NCBI GenBank assembly: GCA_014237975.1
Contig: JABACA010000032.1
Coordinates: 1-37,977 of the forward strand
DNA: 37,977 nt
Source of the DNA: Mariniblastus sp.
Lineage (GTDB): Bacteria > Planctomycetota > Planctomycetia > Pirellulales > Pirellulaceae
Reading direction: 5' to 3'
Shown: one piece after another, positions 8,667-17,322 of the stretch
Layout of the letters: each line of letters opens with the position of its first letter
Position numbering within the stretch: position 1 is the stretch's first letter
Program-made: the position numbers and the translations under genes
The notes under the pieces: generated by a model
Databases searched by the model: none
Told to the model about the DNA's origin: nothing
Seen by the model: the letters and a program-made list of their open reading frames with translations, nothing else

Positions 8667-9083
8667 GTTTTGACTCCGTCCATCATTGATATGGGATTGG
8701 GCCTCGGGTTGAATTTTGCCAGAGGCGTCTTGCTCATTTTCCCGATGCTCCAACCAAGGGCGCTGCACATGTTGGGATTTCGGACTGACCACTACGCCAA
8801 CAACCATGATGTTGCGTTGGCTTATCGCGCTGATAACGCTTTAGTCGAATCGACCAATGGCGCGGGGTGAGTGGAGAATTACCTGAGCTTGTAATTGAAA
8901 TTAGCCGGGAGCGGCTGAAATCTTCAGGGTTTTAGCGGCTGTGCCGAATGAAGGTCTTCACACGACCATGATCTTGGCTGGAATCAGGGCGGCTTGGCTT
9001 GAGTTGCCGTGGTAACCCGACATGGGCTTTCGTTTAGGCCGGTTCGGTTTTGCAAACTTCTCGGTTTGGAAATACCCAGTCAA
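8667..9083. other. Spacer upstream of the cysteine-rich protein gene
   Basis: About 420 bases between two minus-strand genes. It contains small inverted repeats near 8903-8916 (AGCCG/CGGCT) and 8915-8927, but neither is followed by a T-run on either strand, so no terminator is called. No gene or clear promoter was seen. Confidence 0.4.
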
Positions 9084-12000
9084 TTACATCGCCTGGTTTG
9101 AATCGTGCCAGGCGCCCTCAATCTCACACAGTTTCATCGCTGGCTGGTCTTCACTGAAGAAATAGACCAGTTCATGCCGTAATTTTTGCTCGGCCAGTTC
9201 ATCGTTGTTTACCGCCGAGAGTTCATACTCCAATTCGGAATCAAACTCGGTGATGTCAAGCTGTTCTCCTCCAACTGTTGATAAAACCGCAGGAGCCGTT
9301 TGTCTGTTGGGTTCGGGTTTAGGTGGATGCTGGATCAAGCTGGGCGAATAGTCGGAGGGTACAGCATGGGAGCCAGCCACCTGGAGATGGTGTGGGAGGA
9401 TTTTGACATTCGCATTCATTTGATGGAACATGTTTGCGATATGTTCATGACAAGTGAAAATCAAGAGCTGGTACCCTTTGCTAGAGAAATCACATAGCAA
9501 CTCGGCGGCGGCCTGCGCGCGGCGGGAATCGAAGTTGACTAATACGTCATCCAGCACCATGGGGAGTGCTTTGCCTCGTTTAGCAAAGGCACCGACGAGG
9601 GCTAATCGGAGACTGAGATAAACTGCTTCCCGGGTGCCGCGGCTCAATTTGTCGACAGTAATCGTCTCGTTGTTGACCGTATCACACAGCAGTTCTTTGC
9701 CAACCATGCGGGTCCAGATTCGTTGGTATTGTCCCTCGGTCAGGCGATGCAGGTAGCCCGATGCTTCTTTGAGAGATTCCGGTTGCCGCTTGGATTCGTA
9801 TTCTTCGCGAATCGTTTCCAGCATTTTTGAACTGGTTGCAAGGATTTTCCACTGTCGTTTGTGTGCATCGATTTGCGCGTCAATCGAATTCAGTTCCAGC
9901 CGTGCTTCGTCCAGACGGGAATCCTCCGCCAGCATCTTTAATTCAAGGGAATACTCGCCCTGTTGTTGATGCAACAGGGTTTGTCGTTCCCGTAAGCTCT
10001 CTATTTCCTGCTGGACTTGTTGCCAATGCTGTTGGGGACACGTTCTTCCATCAGCCGCCATCCATTCGGCGAGATCGTCCTCGGTGAATTTAGTGCCTAA
10101 AACGGCTGAAATTTGGCATGTCAGATGATCCTGTTGTTCCCGTAGTTTGGTTCGCTTGCAAAGCTTTGCTTCCATTTCACGGAATTCTACTTCGGTCGTG
10201 GCACCTGCGTCTGCCAGAAGCTGTTGTTTTTGTTGGCGACATGTTTTCATGTCACGTCGGCACTGGGACAGGCGGTTACCTAAACCCCGATATTTACTGA
10301 TCAGCGTTTTTTTCAGTTGGACCAAAGAACGTTGTTCGTGTATTGCCGAATCCAGCCGGTTAAGCAGATCCAGAACACCAACATCTTCAAAGTCCAGCCC
10401 GCAATCGGTCAATAACAACTTAACCCGTGACCGGATTGTTTTTAACTCTTTCTCGCGTTCCACTAATTCAGTTTTTAGTCCCTCGAGGTGAAGCATTGTT
10501 TCGGTGATTCGAGCGGACCGCTGAATGATCTCTTTAACCTGTAAAGGCTGCAGCGATTCCGGTAAGCCAGCGACCCTCAATCGGCCCTGCCATTGCAACA
10601 ACGCCGTTTCAAGTTCATGTTTCTTGGATGCCTCGTTTCGTTTCAGGTCTTGCAACCGCGCTTGCGTAGAGTGGACTTGGTTCTCCATCGGTGCGAGTGC
10701 CTCGAGCCGTACCAACCGGCCCTCTGCGTCGGATAATTCCATCTGGAAATCGACCATGGATTTTGGCAGCTGGTTTTGAATATCGTTCAAATCCGATTTG
10801 CAACGCCTCAATTGTTGCCGCAAAACGTCCGTCTGATGGCGGAAGTCTTCCAGTGACTCACGGGCAACTCGTTCCCAGTGGTATTTCATGCCGATCGACA
10901 AGAAACCGCAAACCGCTCCCATGACCATCAATAAAAATCCGGTGTTGCTGCCACCCTGGCCCAAATACGTTCCCGCGTTCATCCAGTCAATTAAACCGAA
11001 ACCGATTAATACGGTTCCCAAGACAAACACAACGCCCAGGATGGCGAGTTTACTGACAGGCAAGGCCTGTTGGTTTACGATTTCGTCGATGTCGCGTTTG
11101 AGACCACATCGAGACTGGTTCAATTTTTCAATTTTTCGGTCTAGCTCGATCCGTTGTCGCAACCGAGCAACCAATTTGGACGTTTCTTCCAGCGAACCCG
11201 GGGTCGTTCCCGTGTCAGCCTTGATGTTCAGCCGTTCCTGCAGTTGCAATAAATTGAACTCCGCTTCTTCGACCTCGGATTGGACCTGTTTGTATTGGTT
11301 TTGTCGTCGCAGCAGACCCTTGGCTGAACTCTTCAGCTGAGGCAGTTTGCGTTTTTCCAAGTCCCTTACATCCTGGCTGCGGATGTTTAAGTGGCTTCCC
11401 AGGTTGGCAACTTCGCCAACCATTCCGGATTCGATATCCTGGACTTCCTGCTGCAGGCGATCGACCTGTCGTTGCAGGGACTCGATCCAGGGCGCATGTT
11501 CCGCCAGTGCATCAATTCGGTTCTTTTTCTTCCACAATTCCGGATTGATAGCCAATCCCAATGCTTCCGCTTTTTTGTCTCGACGTCGCTGTTTGATTTG
11601 ACTGATTTTTTCGCCTAGGGCTTTGCCTTGCCGATTGATATCGTCAAGCTGAACAACCTTGAGGTTTTCGATCTCAGGCAATGCACCAAACGATTCGTCC
11701 TGTTCCTTTAAGGCGGCACGGGCTTGCCACCGCTCGCTGATTTCCATTGCAATATCCAGCAAACGTGACCTTCGATCCAGCGTTTCATATTCCTCCGTGA
11801 GGTGCTGTAGTTCGGTCGCCACGAGCTTGGTTTCTGAAGTGAGCTGGGTCCAACGCATTGACCTTTTCTTGAGATCATCTATTTCGCGTAACAGAGTTTG
11901 CTTTTGAGTTTCAACTTCGAGCAGGGTCGATGGATGATTGTTCGTAGACGAGAGTATCTGTTCGCGCTTGGCATCCCAGTCGCGCATCACATCGACCAGC

Positions 12001-12488
12001 GAGACACGATCCATTCCACTTGGCAGCTTGTAGAGCATTTCGCTGGCATCGGTACTGTTGAGCGCACTCAATTCCTGGATTTCCCGCAAGCCTATCGCAA
12101 AGACGTTGTTGAATATTGATTCGTCAATTTCAGACAGGATCTCCGTCAACTGGCTCTGGCCATGAGACGTTCCACTGTCGAGGTCGGTAATCGCCAAGTC
12201 CCCGACACCATTGGTTTGCCTGGGATTGAAATGTCGCTGGATTTCATGCGCCCCATGCGAAGATGTGATTGCGACGGAGCCACCGGCGATTCCACCATGG
12301 ACGGGTGGAAGATATTTTCCCTGGCGTTCTTCGGAAAAACCGAACATCATCGAACGCACAAATTGCATCAACGTTGTTTTCCCAGCCTCGTTTTGGCCGT
12401 AGAAAACGGTCGCGCTGTGGGGCAACGCTTCGATGGTCAGGCCATTCCAAACGCCAAACCCATCCACTTGAATATCTTTGATTTTCAC
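9084..12488 (-). CDS. YhaN/SbcC-like AAA ATPase with long coiled coils and a membrane hairpin
   Basis: A 1,134-residue SMC/Rad50-like protein of the YhaN type. The P-loop is GQNEAGKT (residues 31-38), the ABC-type signature is KLSRGTREAVYLSLR (about 944-960), and Walker B with the catalytic region is LPMVLDDVLVNFD (about 974-986). Between them are two long heptad-rich arms (about 170-470 and 540-900). They are interrupted where the Rad50 zinc hook would be by two hydrophobic segments (about 479-500 and 516-534), so the arm tip could be membrane-anchored. A C-terminal tail of about 110 residues with many Pro and acidic residues follows the ATPase. Start is GTG, with AGGAG at 12497-12501 eight bases upstream. 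It lies 48 bases after the metallophosphoesterase gene, as in other YhaO-YhaN (SbcD-SbcC-like) operons. A DNA-end processing or repair role is inferred from the family. Confidence 0.9.
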   Translation of the reverse strand: MKIKDIQVDGFGVWNGLTIEALPHSATVFYGQNEAGKTTLMQFVRSMMFGFSEERQGKYLPPVHGGIAGGSVAITSSHGAHEIQRHFNPRQTNGVGDLAITDLDSGTSHGQSQLTEILSEIDESIFNNVFAIGLREIQELSALNSTDASEMLYKLPSGMDRVSLVDVMRDWDAKREQILSSTNNHPSTLLEVETQKQTLLREIDDLKKRSMRWTQLTSETKLVATELQHLTEEYETLDRRSRLLDIAMEISERWQARAALKEQDESFGALPEIENLKVVQLDDINRQGKALGEKISQIKQRRRDKKAEALGLAINPELWKKKNRIDALAEHAPWIESLQRQVDRLQQEVQDIESGMVGEVANLGSHLNIRSQDVRDLEKRKLPQLKSSAKGLLRRQNQYKQVQSEVEEAEFNLLQLQERLNIKADTGTTPGSLEETSKLVARLRQRIELDRKIEKLNQSRCGLKRDIDEIVNQQALPVSKLAILGVVFVLGTVLIGFGLIDWMNAGTYLGQGGSNTGFLLMVMGAVCGFLSIGMKYHWERVARESLEDFRHQTDVLRQQLRRCKSDLNDIQNQLPKSMVDFQMELSDAEGRLVRLEALAPMENQVHSTQARLQDLKRNEASKKHELETALLQWQGRLRVAGLPESLQPLQVKEIIQRSARITETMLHLEGLKTELVEREKELKTIRSRVKLLLTDCGLDFEDVGVLDLLNRLDSAIHEQRSLVQLKKTLISKYRGLGNRLSQCRRDMKTCRQQKQQLLADAGATTEVEFREMEAKLCKRTKLREQQDHLTCQISAVLGTKFTEDDLAEWMAADGRTCPQQHWQQVQQEIESLRERQTLLHQQQGEYSLELKMLAEDSRLDEARLELNSIDAQIDAHKRQWKILATSSKMLETIREEYESKRQPESLKEASGYLHRLTEGQYQRIWTRMVGKELLCDTVNNETITVDKLSRGTREAVYLSLRLALVGAFAKRGKALPMVLDDVLVNFDSRRAQAAAELLCDFSSKGYQLLIFTCHEHIANMFHQMNANVKILPHHLQVAGSHAVPSDYSPSLIQHPPKPEPNRQTAPAVLSTVGGEQLDITEFDSELEYELSAVNNDELAEQKLRHELVYFFSEDQPAMKLCEIEGAWHDSNQAM

Positions 12489-12536
12489 GCAGCTAACTCC
12501 TGCCGAGAATTCCTCGTTTTGACGGTGCTTGGAGGG

Positions 12537-13793
12537 TCAGGGTGTCTCGAGCTTTGTAGGACCCCGATCTCCGTTGGTTACCGAGGGACCCATGTAATCG
12601 ACGCCTAGCATTACAGTTTGTCTCAGGATCTCCCTGCGATTTTCTGAGGCGATAACGCCGATATCGAAAAAAGAACCGTTCTCGGTTGAAGAGGGCAAAT
12701 AATGATGTAATGAAACTTCTGCAGATTCCTCTTTTTGATAGTGTTGGATTGCCCTCAGGTACTCACCCAGGATCGTATCTTCCTCGTACCATTCTTGGGG
12801 TAAAGAATCAGGTGGTTCAATTAACACGTCGGTCGTCCATAGCCAATTTTCGGTTTCACTTCCAAATTCGGCATGCAACCAATCAACCAGTTCTTTTCTC
12901 CGCTCGATCCGACGAAGATTTAGATTTAACTCGCCGGTTGTTAGAATGTGCCATTGCACCAGCGTATTGCCGCCGGAGGTTTCATTGGCAATGCTCATGG
13001 CTCTCTCTGAAAAAATGTCCTTGAGCTTGTCGTCGGAAACATCTTCGGAGATGGTTACTTTCTGGTGGAGCCAGCGAACGGGGCCGGTTTCAATTTTGTT
13101 GAGGTGCAACTCGCCTTTGGATGTTACTCGACCCAACAGGCAACCGCAGGGACCATTTTCAAAAATGGAACGCCCCTGGGGCGTGCCCGGATGGGATGCC
13201 ATTCCATGTTCGGTTTCCAATAAGGTAGTCACGGGTTGGCCGCCCAACGCCCAGTATCGAATGTTTGAGTTTTCGGTAGGGTCCGCCTCTATCTCTCCCG
13301 TCGAAATGGCAATCGGAAATGGTTCGCCATCGTCGGCGAAAAATGGGGAAAAATTTTCTCGGCGAGAGTCGCAGCAAGCTCCGTGAATGGTCGCTACGGG
13401 GACACCCTCTTTACTGTGCGTAACGACTTCGACATCGTTGCAGGAAAACCGGACGACGTTTTCTGGTAATTCGGCCGCGGTCGGCCAACTTGACGGTTGG
13501 CTGGCGTCGCCAGACGACCAGTAGATCGTGATTTGCCGGTCGGCCAATCGCTTGAATTGACTCAGCAAGAACGTCTTGGCGCGGGGAGCCGCCGACTGGT
13601 GGTCGAACGGGTCACCGGACAGCAAAACAAAGTCAACCAGTTCGGCGATTGCTTGATCGAAGACCCGGCTGGCGGCGATATATGGCGCCTCGGTCAGTGC
13701 CGGTTTGAGATGGGCTGGTAATTCTGTCAAGCCCTGCATCGGTCGGTCTAGATGCAGATCCGAAGCGTGTATGAATTTGAATCCTTCCGCCAT
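12537..13793 (-). CDS. YhaO/SbcD-like metallophosphoesterase with altered metal site
   Basis: A 418-residue calcineurin-type phosphoesterase, the partner of the ATPase encoded just downstream. Conserved: FIHASDLHLD (D12, H14) and LLSGDPFD (D61). Not conserved: the GNHD motif is replaced by SSGDAS (about 93-98), the mid-protein histidine motif by ISTGE, and the terminal GHxH by GGQP in RYWALGGQPV (about 179-187). Several metal ligands of active nucleases are thus missing, so the protein may be catalytically weak or structural. The ATG at 13793 was chosen because GGAGG lies 7 bases upstream; a frame extension to 13850 has no such site and would add 19 unlikely residues. First gene of the two-gene operon; divergent from the methyltransferase at 14084. 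Confidence 0.85.
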   Translation of the reverse strand: MAEGFKFIHASDLHLDRPMQGLTELPAHLKPALTEAPYIAASRVFDQAIAELVDFVLLSGDPFDHQSAAPRAKTFLLSQFKRLADRQITIYWSSGDASQPSSWPTAAELPENVVRFSCNDVEVVTHSKEGVPVATIHGACCDSRRENFSPFFADDGEPFPIAISTGEIEADPTENSNIRYWALGGQPVTTLLETEHGMASHPGTPQGRSIFENGPCGCLLGRVTSKGELHLNKIETGPVRWLHQKVTISEDVSDDKLKDIFSERAMSIANETSGGNTLVQWHILTTGELNLNLRRIERRKELVDWLHAEFGSETENWLWTTDVLIEPPDSLPQEWYEEDTILGEYLRAIQHYQKEESAEVSLHHYLPSSTENGSFFDIGVIASENRREILRQTVMLGVDYMGPSVTNGDRGPTKLETP

Positions 13794-14083
13794 CTTGAGC
13801 CCTCCATGCGCATGGCCAGTGTTCGTCGGTGGTCGTACCCACAGCGCCACGGTCAGGTCGCTATTGGCAACTTCCTGGTTGCCCTTGGTAACCTGAAAAT
13901 AACTTCACCGTAACGTGAGAAAGTGAGCTAAAAAATTTTATCCCATCGCGTGTGGACCTCCTAGATCAATCAGGCATGGTGACATCTGGCGATTGGATGG
14001 GGCATAGACGGCATTGCCTCTAACACGGAGAATCGACGGATCGAGTTAAGAACCTGCTAGCAAACCAAGTAACCAATAAGACT

Positions 14084-15157
14084 ATGGCTAAATTCATTTT
14101 TGTTGTTTGTCAAAACGGCGTTGAATCGGCCTGCAAGAATGAGGTCACTCGGAATCATCCCGAACTTAGGTTGGCGTTTTCCCGGCCAGGTTTCATAACG
14201 TTTAAGCTGGACGACAGTCGGTTCCCGGAAAAATTTTTCCTCAAGTCGACCTTGGCTCGTACTTATGGCTGGTCATGGGGGAACGAGACAGCGGATTCTT
14301 CAACCGATCTTGTGAAATCGGTTCTGCAACACCCCAAACTTGCTGAAGCAAAACACATTCATATTTGGCAGCGCGACAGATTGAATCCTGGTACGCGCGG
14401 TTTCGAGCCGGGCGTCACGCCTTTGGCCCAGGAAATGGCTGAGCAAATTAGGCGGTTTCTGACGAAAAAAAAACAGCTGCCGGTCAACGGTTTGGCACAA
14501 CCCGACGTACCCGTTTTTGATGTTGTGATGGTGGAGCCCAACCAATGGTGGTTCGGTTTTCACTACGCTACAACTCCTGCCCTGAGGTGGCCGGGAGGTG
14601 TTCCGCTGATCGATCACCAGGTGGATTGCGTCAGCCGAGCCTACCTGAAATTGCAGGAGGCTTTGCTATGGTCCGGAATTGGGATAAAGCCGGAAGACAA
14701 TTGCCTGGAAATTGGCAGTGCACCGGGAGGGGCGTGCCAATTATTACTTGAAAAGGGTGCTCGTGTACTTGCCGTCGACCCGTCTGAGATGGATCCGGAA
14801 ATTCTCGCTCATGATAATTTGACACACCTGAAATGTCGCGGTCGGGACGTCAGAAAACGAGACCTGCGGGATATTCGCTGGTTGTTTGCCGATTTGAACG
14901 TAACGCCCTCTTACACGATTGATGCGGTCGAGGAAATCGTGACCAATCAACATGTCTGTCATTTGCAGGGAATGTTGTTGACGCTGAAACTGACTGACTT
15001 GAAGATGATCGACCAGGTTCCCGATCTGATTCAGCGGGTGAAGGGGATGGGTTTCAACCTGGTGAGAACGCGACAATTGGCTTTTAATCGCAATGAATTT
15101 TGTATGATGGCAATCCGTGATCAGTTTGCTTTACGAGCTTCGCGTCGAAAAAACTGA
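14084..15157 (+). CDS. RlmM/FtsJ-like 2'-O-ribose methyltransferase
   Basis: A 357-residue SAM-dependent methyltransferase. The C-terminal half has the RrmJ/FtsJ fold: AYLKLQEALL with catalytic Lys189, the SAM loop CLEIGSAPGGACQL (207-220), ARVLAVDPSEMD, LFADLNV with Asp270, LLTLKLTD with Lys302, and FNRNEFCMMA with Glu338. This is a full K-D-K-E tetrad, so it should be active on RNA 2'-hydroxyls. The N-terminal part (1-150; starts FIFVVCQNGVESACKNEVTR) resembles the RNA-binding region of RlmM (23S rRNA C2498 in E. coli), but the match is loose and the target base is not established. Only a weak ribosome site is seen before the ATG. It is transcribed divergently from the nuclease-like operon. 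Confidence 0.85.
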   Translation: MAKFIFVVCQNGVESACKNEVTRNHPELRLAFSRPGFITFKLDDSRFPEKFFLKSTLARTYGWSWGNETADSSTDLVKSVLQHPKLAEAKHIHIWQRDRLNPGTRGFEPGVTPLAQEMAEQIRRFLTKKKQLPVNGLAQPDVPVFDVVMVEPNQWWFGFHYATTPALRWPGGVPLIDHQVDCVSRAYLKLQEALLWSGIGIKPEDNCLEIGSAPGGACQLLLEKGARVLAVDPSEMDPEILAHDNLTHLKCRGRDVRKRDLRDIRWLFADLNVTPSYTIDAVEEIVTNQHVCHLQGMLLTLKLTDLKMIDQVPDLIQRVKGMGFNLVRTRQLAFNRNEFCMMAIRDQFALRASRRKN

Positions 15158-15222
15158 CACTCCATCCATCAAGGCTTCGCCAATCTGGCCGGAGTCGGTT
15201 TACGATATCCGAACAAGGAAGC

Positions 15223-16200
15223 TCATTGCGACCGCTGCCGTTTTTCGTTTAGCGGTAGATCGCGGAACCGGCGATGACAGACTTTGCAATTCTTTGTGAT
15301 GCGGGCGAACGAGTCACCAACCTCGGTGGGCACGAGATCCCCGTGATCGGACCCGCTTCGCAACCCGGATTCGAGCTGCGCTGCGTCGGTTTCGCTTTCA
15401 CGGAGCATTGCCAGGAACTCTGCTGGTTCTTTGAGTGCCTCTTGGGTTCGCAGCAGTTCGCTGAAGTGCTCTCGCAACAGCAGTGCCTCATGCGGAGGGT
15501 CCAGATCGGGGTGGCCTGCTGGTGACTCCCATCCGGCTTTCTGTATCGCCTTGAGGTGGTCGTACGTGTGTTCGATGGACACCATTGCTTCGGCCATCGG
15601 CGGGACTTCAACCGTCTCTGGGAATTCTACGGACAGCGCGTCAAGCAGGGCGTTGTCGAATTGCCGTCCCTGTTCGGCCGAGTCGTAAAGGCCCTCGTAA
15701 TGGTCGCTTGTTCCTGCAGTCCGCAACACGGATAGCCCCTGATCTCGTTGCAGCAGGCCAGCTCCGACACAGGCGACGGTTGCCGCCGCTGGGCTGCGAT
15801 GCTTGCCGTGATGACAGTGGATATAGATTGGGCCAGGCAAATCGCGAACGGCTTTTGCCAACTCTTGGGCCCGCTTTTCCGAAACCCCGTCATAGCCGTG
15901 AGGCAGATGAACATACCGGAGTCCATATTTCAGGGCGAGTTCGACCTGCGGCTGAGCGCCATCCACGCTAATCACCGTTCGGACGCCGAGTTCGCTGAGC
16001 TGGCGATACCCTGCTTCGCCATCGGGTTGCCCACCCGAAATCACTTTCTCGTGTAGTTGGTAGGCGTTGGGCAGATGCGACTGGTCAACACCCTGTGGCG
16101 ACCACACCTCCGTAGTTGGCGTTTCAGAATGCGACCCCGAACAACCAGCATGGATGATGCACAGGTACGTAACGATTACAAGCGGCACTACGCGTCTCAC
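15223..16200 (-). CDS. Exported dual-specificity phosphatase fused to a cytochrome c-type domain
   Basis: The 325-residue protein has an N-terminal export signal ending in HAGC (C20), a possible but imperfect lipobox. Residues 45-190 form a cysteine phosphatase domain: ISGGQPDGEAGYRQLSELGV and the P-loop IHCHHGKHRSP, with C129-x5-R135 and an upstream Asp-rich loop. A helical region (about 200-300) then leads to FARITKNCKVCHRRFRD, with a C305-x2-C308-H309 heme-attachment motif at the C-terminal end, arranged as in cytochrome c' proteins. So a phosphatase and a c-type heme domain appear to be joined outside the cytoplasm. GTG start, with GAGG five bases upstream. It follows the kinase gene by 22 bases, which suggests co-transcription. 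Substrate unknown. Confidence 0.85.
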   Translation of the reverse strand: MRRVVPLVIVTYLCIIHAGCSGSHSETPTTEVWSPQGVDQSHLPNAYQLHEKVISGGQPDGEAGYRQLSELGVRTVISVDGAQPQVELALKYGLRYVHLPHGYDGVSEKRAQELAKAVRDLPGPIYIHCHHGKHRSPAAATVACVGAGLLQRDQGLSVLRTAGTSDHYEGLYDSAEQGRQFDNALLDALSVEFPETVEVPPMAEAMVSIEHTYDHLKAIQKAGWESPAGHPDLDPPHEALLLREHFSELLRTQEALKEPAEFLAMLRESETDAAQLESGLRSGSDHGDLVPTEVGDSFARITKNCKVCHRRFRDLPLNEKRQRSQ

Positions 16201-16222
16201 AATATCCTCTGCCAGTTCAGCA

Positions 16223-17113
16223 TTACACCTTGTCTTCCTCCTTGACCTCTCGAATGCGATTTAGAAAGCGTTTGCAGCTGTCCATTCGGTCCGTTGCTGA
16301 AACAGTCAGGCATTGGTGTACGGCCTCAGCCAGTTTTGGATGCAGGTTGGGGCGATGTACCCGAATATCGGTGAAACTGCGCGTGTCATGGGCCAGGGCG
16401 GCTAGTCCCGTGGTGTCGGTGGTTCCCCAGGGGTGTTCAAACGTAAGCACGCGGTAAACGGTCACGCCAAACGCAAATAGATCAACACGTTGGTCGGTGT
16501 TTCGTCTACGGACAATTTCGGGAGCCATGTATTGGGGTGTTCCGGTGCGATTGCCAGGCATGCGATAAGGTGCTTGGTCCGGTACGGTCAAGCCAAAGTC
16601 GATTAACTTGAGAGATTCGAGGTTTTCTGCACAGATGTAGTTCCGCGGGCAAACATCACGATGAATGAAACCCGCGTCATGAACGGCTTGCAGGGAAAGT
16701 GCCATTTGACGAATGAGTTCGAGGCGAAACGGGATGAAAGCCTGATTCCGTTGTTTAACCAAAACATTGAGACCCGGACCGTTGATGTACTCCATCAGGA
16801 TGTACTCAATACCGGCCGTGGTAAAGCCAAACTCATACGTCCTGGCGATCAATGGATCGTTAATCGACTTGCCGATCTCTCCCTCGGAGGGTTTGTTAAG
16901 CCCCTTGAACCGGTCTCGAAACAGTTTTGCTTTTTCTTTGTCTAGCAGTTTGATTCCATAAACATTTCCCGTATCGTGCTCTTTGGCTACGTGGAACTTG
17001 GACATGGTGCCTGTGTAGGCGTGGCGATCAAGCGTGAAGCGGGCAGCAACATCCAATCGACTCAGGGAGCCACTTGGTGTGAATGCCTTTTTTATCTTTT
17101 TGATTATGCCCAT
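16223..17113 (-). CDS. Serine/threonine protein kinase
   Basis: A single-domain kinase of about 296 residues in the PknB/Pkn2-like superfamily. Visible are the ATP Lys in YGIKLLD (K55), catalytic loop IHRDVCPRN (D153, N158), DFGL (172-175), GTPQYMAPE and RVDLFAFGVTVYRVL. The Lys usual in HRDLKPEN is Cys here, a variant I associate with planctomycete kinases, and the glycine loop (TGTMSKF) is reduced. No transmembrane segment or sensor domain is seen, so it is probably cytosolic. The start is uncertain: the frame is open to a TTG at 17179 and an ATG at 17161. I prefer the ATG at 17113 because the protein then begins MGIIKKIKKAF, but none has a clear ribosome site. A promoter lies upstream (17221-17247). 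The phosphatase-cytochrome gene follows 22 bases later. Confidence 0.88.
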   Translation of the reverse strand: MGIIKKIKKAFTPSGSLSRLDVAARFTLDRHAYTGTMSKFHVAKEHDTGNVYGIKLLDKEKAKLFRDRFKGLNKPSEGEIGKSINDPLIARTYEFGFTTAGIEYILMEYINGPGLNVLVKQRNQAFIPFRLELIRQMALSLQAVHDAGFIHRDVCPRNYICAENLESLKLIDFGLTVPDQAPYRMPGNRTGTPQYMAPEIVRRRNTDQRVDLFAFGVTVYRVLTFEHPWGTTDTTGLAALAHDTRSFTDIRVHRPNLHPKLAEAVHQCLTVSATDRMDSCKRFLNRIREVKEEDKV

Positions 17114-17220
17114 CGGTGCCACACAAACAGAAAGCAAATACAACGGTGTGAATGGAGACATGCCGAATTCACAATCCAAGCAACGGGGAGAACTTGGTTC
17201 ATGTTAACGTGCCGTATCCC

Positions 17221-17247
17221 ATTATATCCGAAACGACGAAAAACCAA
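17221..17247 (-). promoter_or_regulatory. Candidate promoter of the kinase gene
   Basis: On the minus strand, TTGGTT (17242-17247) precedes a perfect TATAAT (17221-17226) with a 15-base spacer. It lies 40-110 bases upstream of the candidate kinase starts and after the accD stop, suggesting that the kinase and phosphatase-cytochrome genes can be transcribed separately from accD. The spacer is a little short. Confidence 0.5.
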
Positions 17248-17322
17248 TCCATGTTGATTTGGAATCTGGAGTTGCGCGTACTTGGCTGATGTAACTGATC
17301 GTTCATTCTACGATATTTGTTG

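Noticed and set aside
8903-8927. Small inverted repeats in the spacer before the cysteine-rich protein gene
   Set aside because: Stems of only five pairs and no T-run on either strand; not a terminator.
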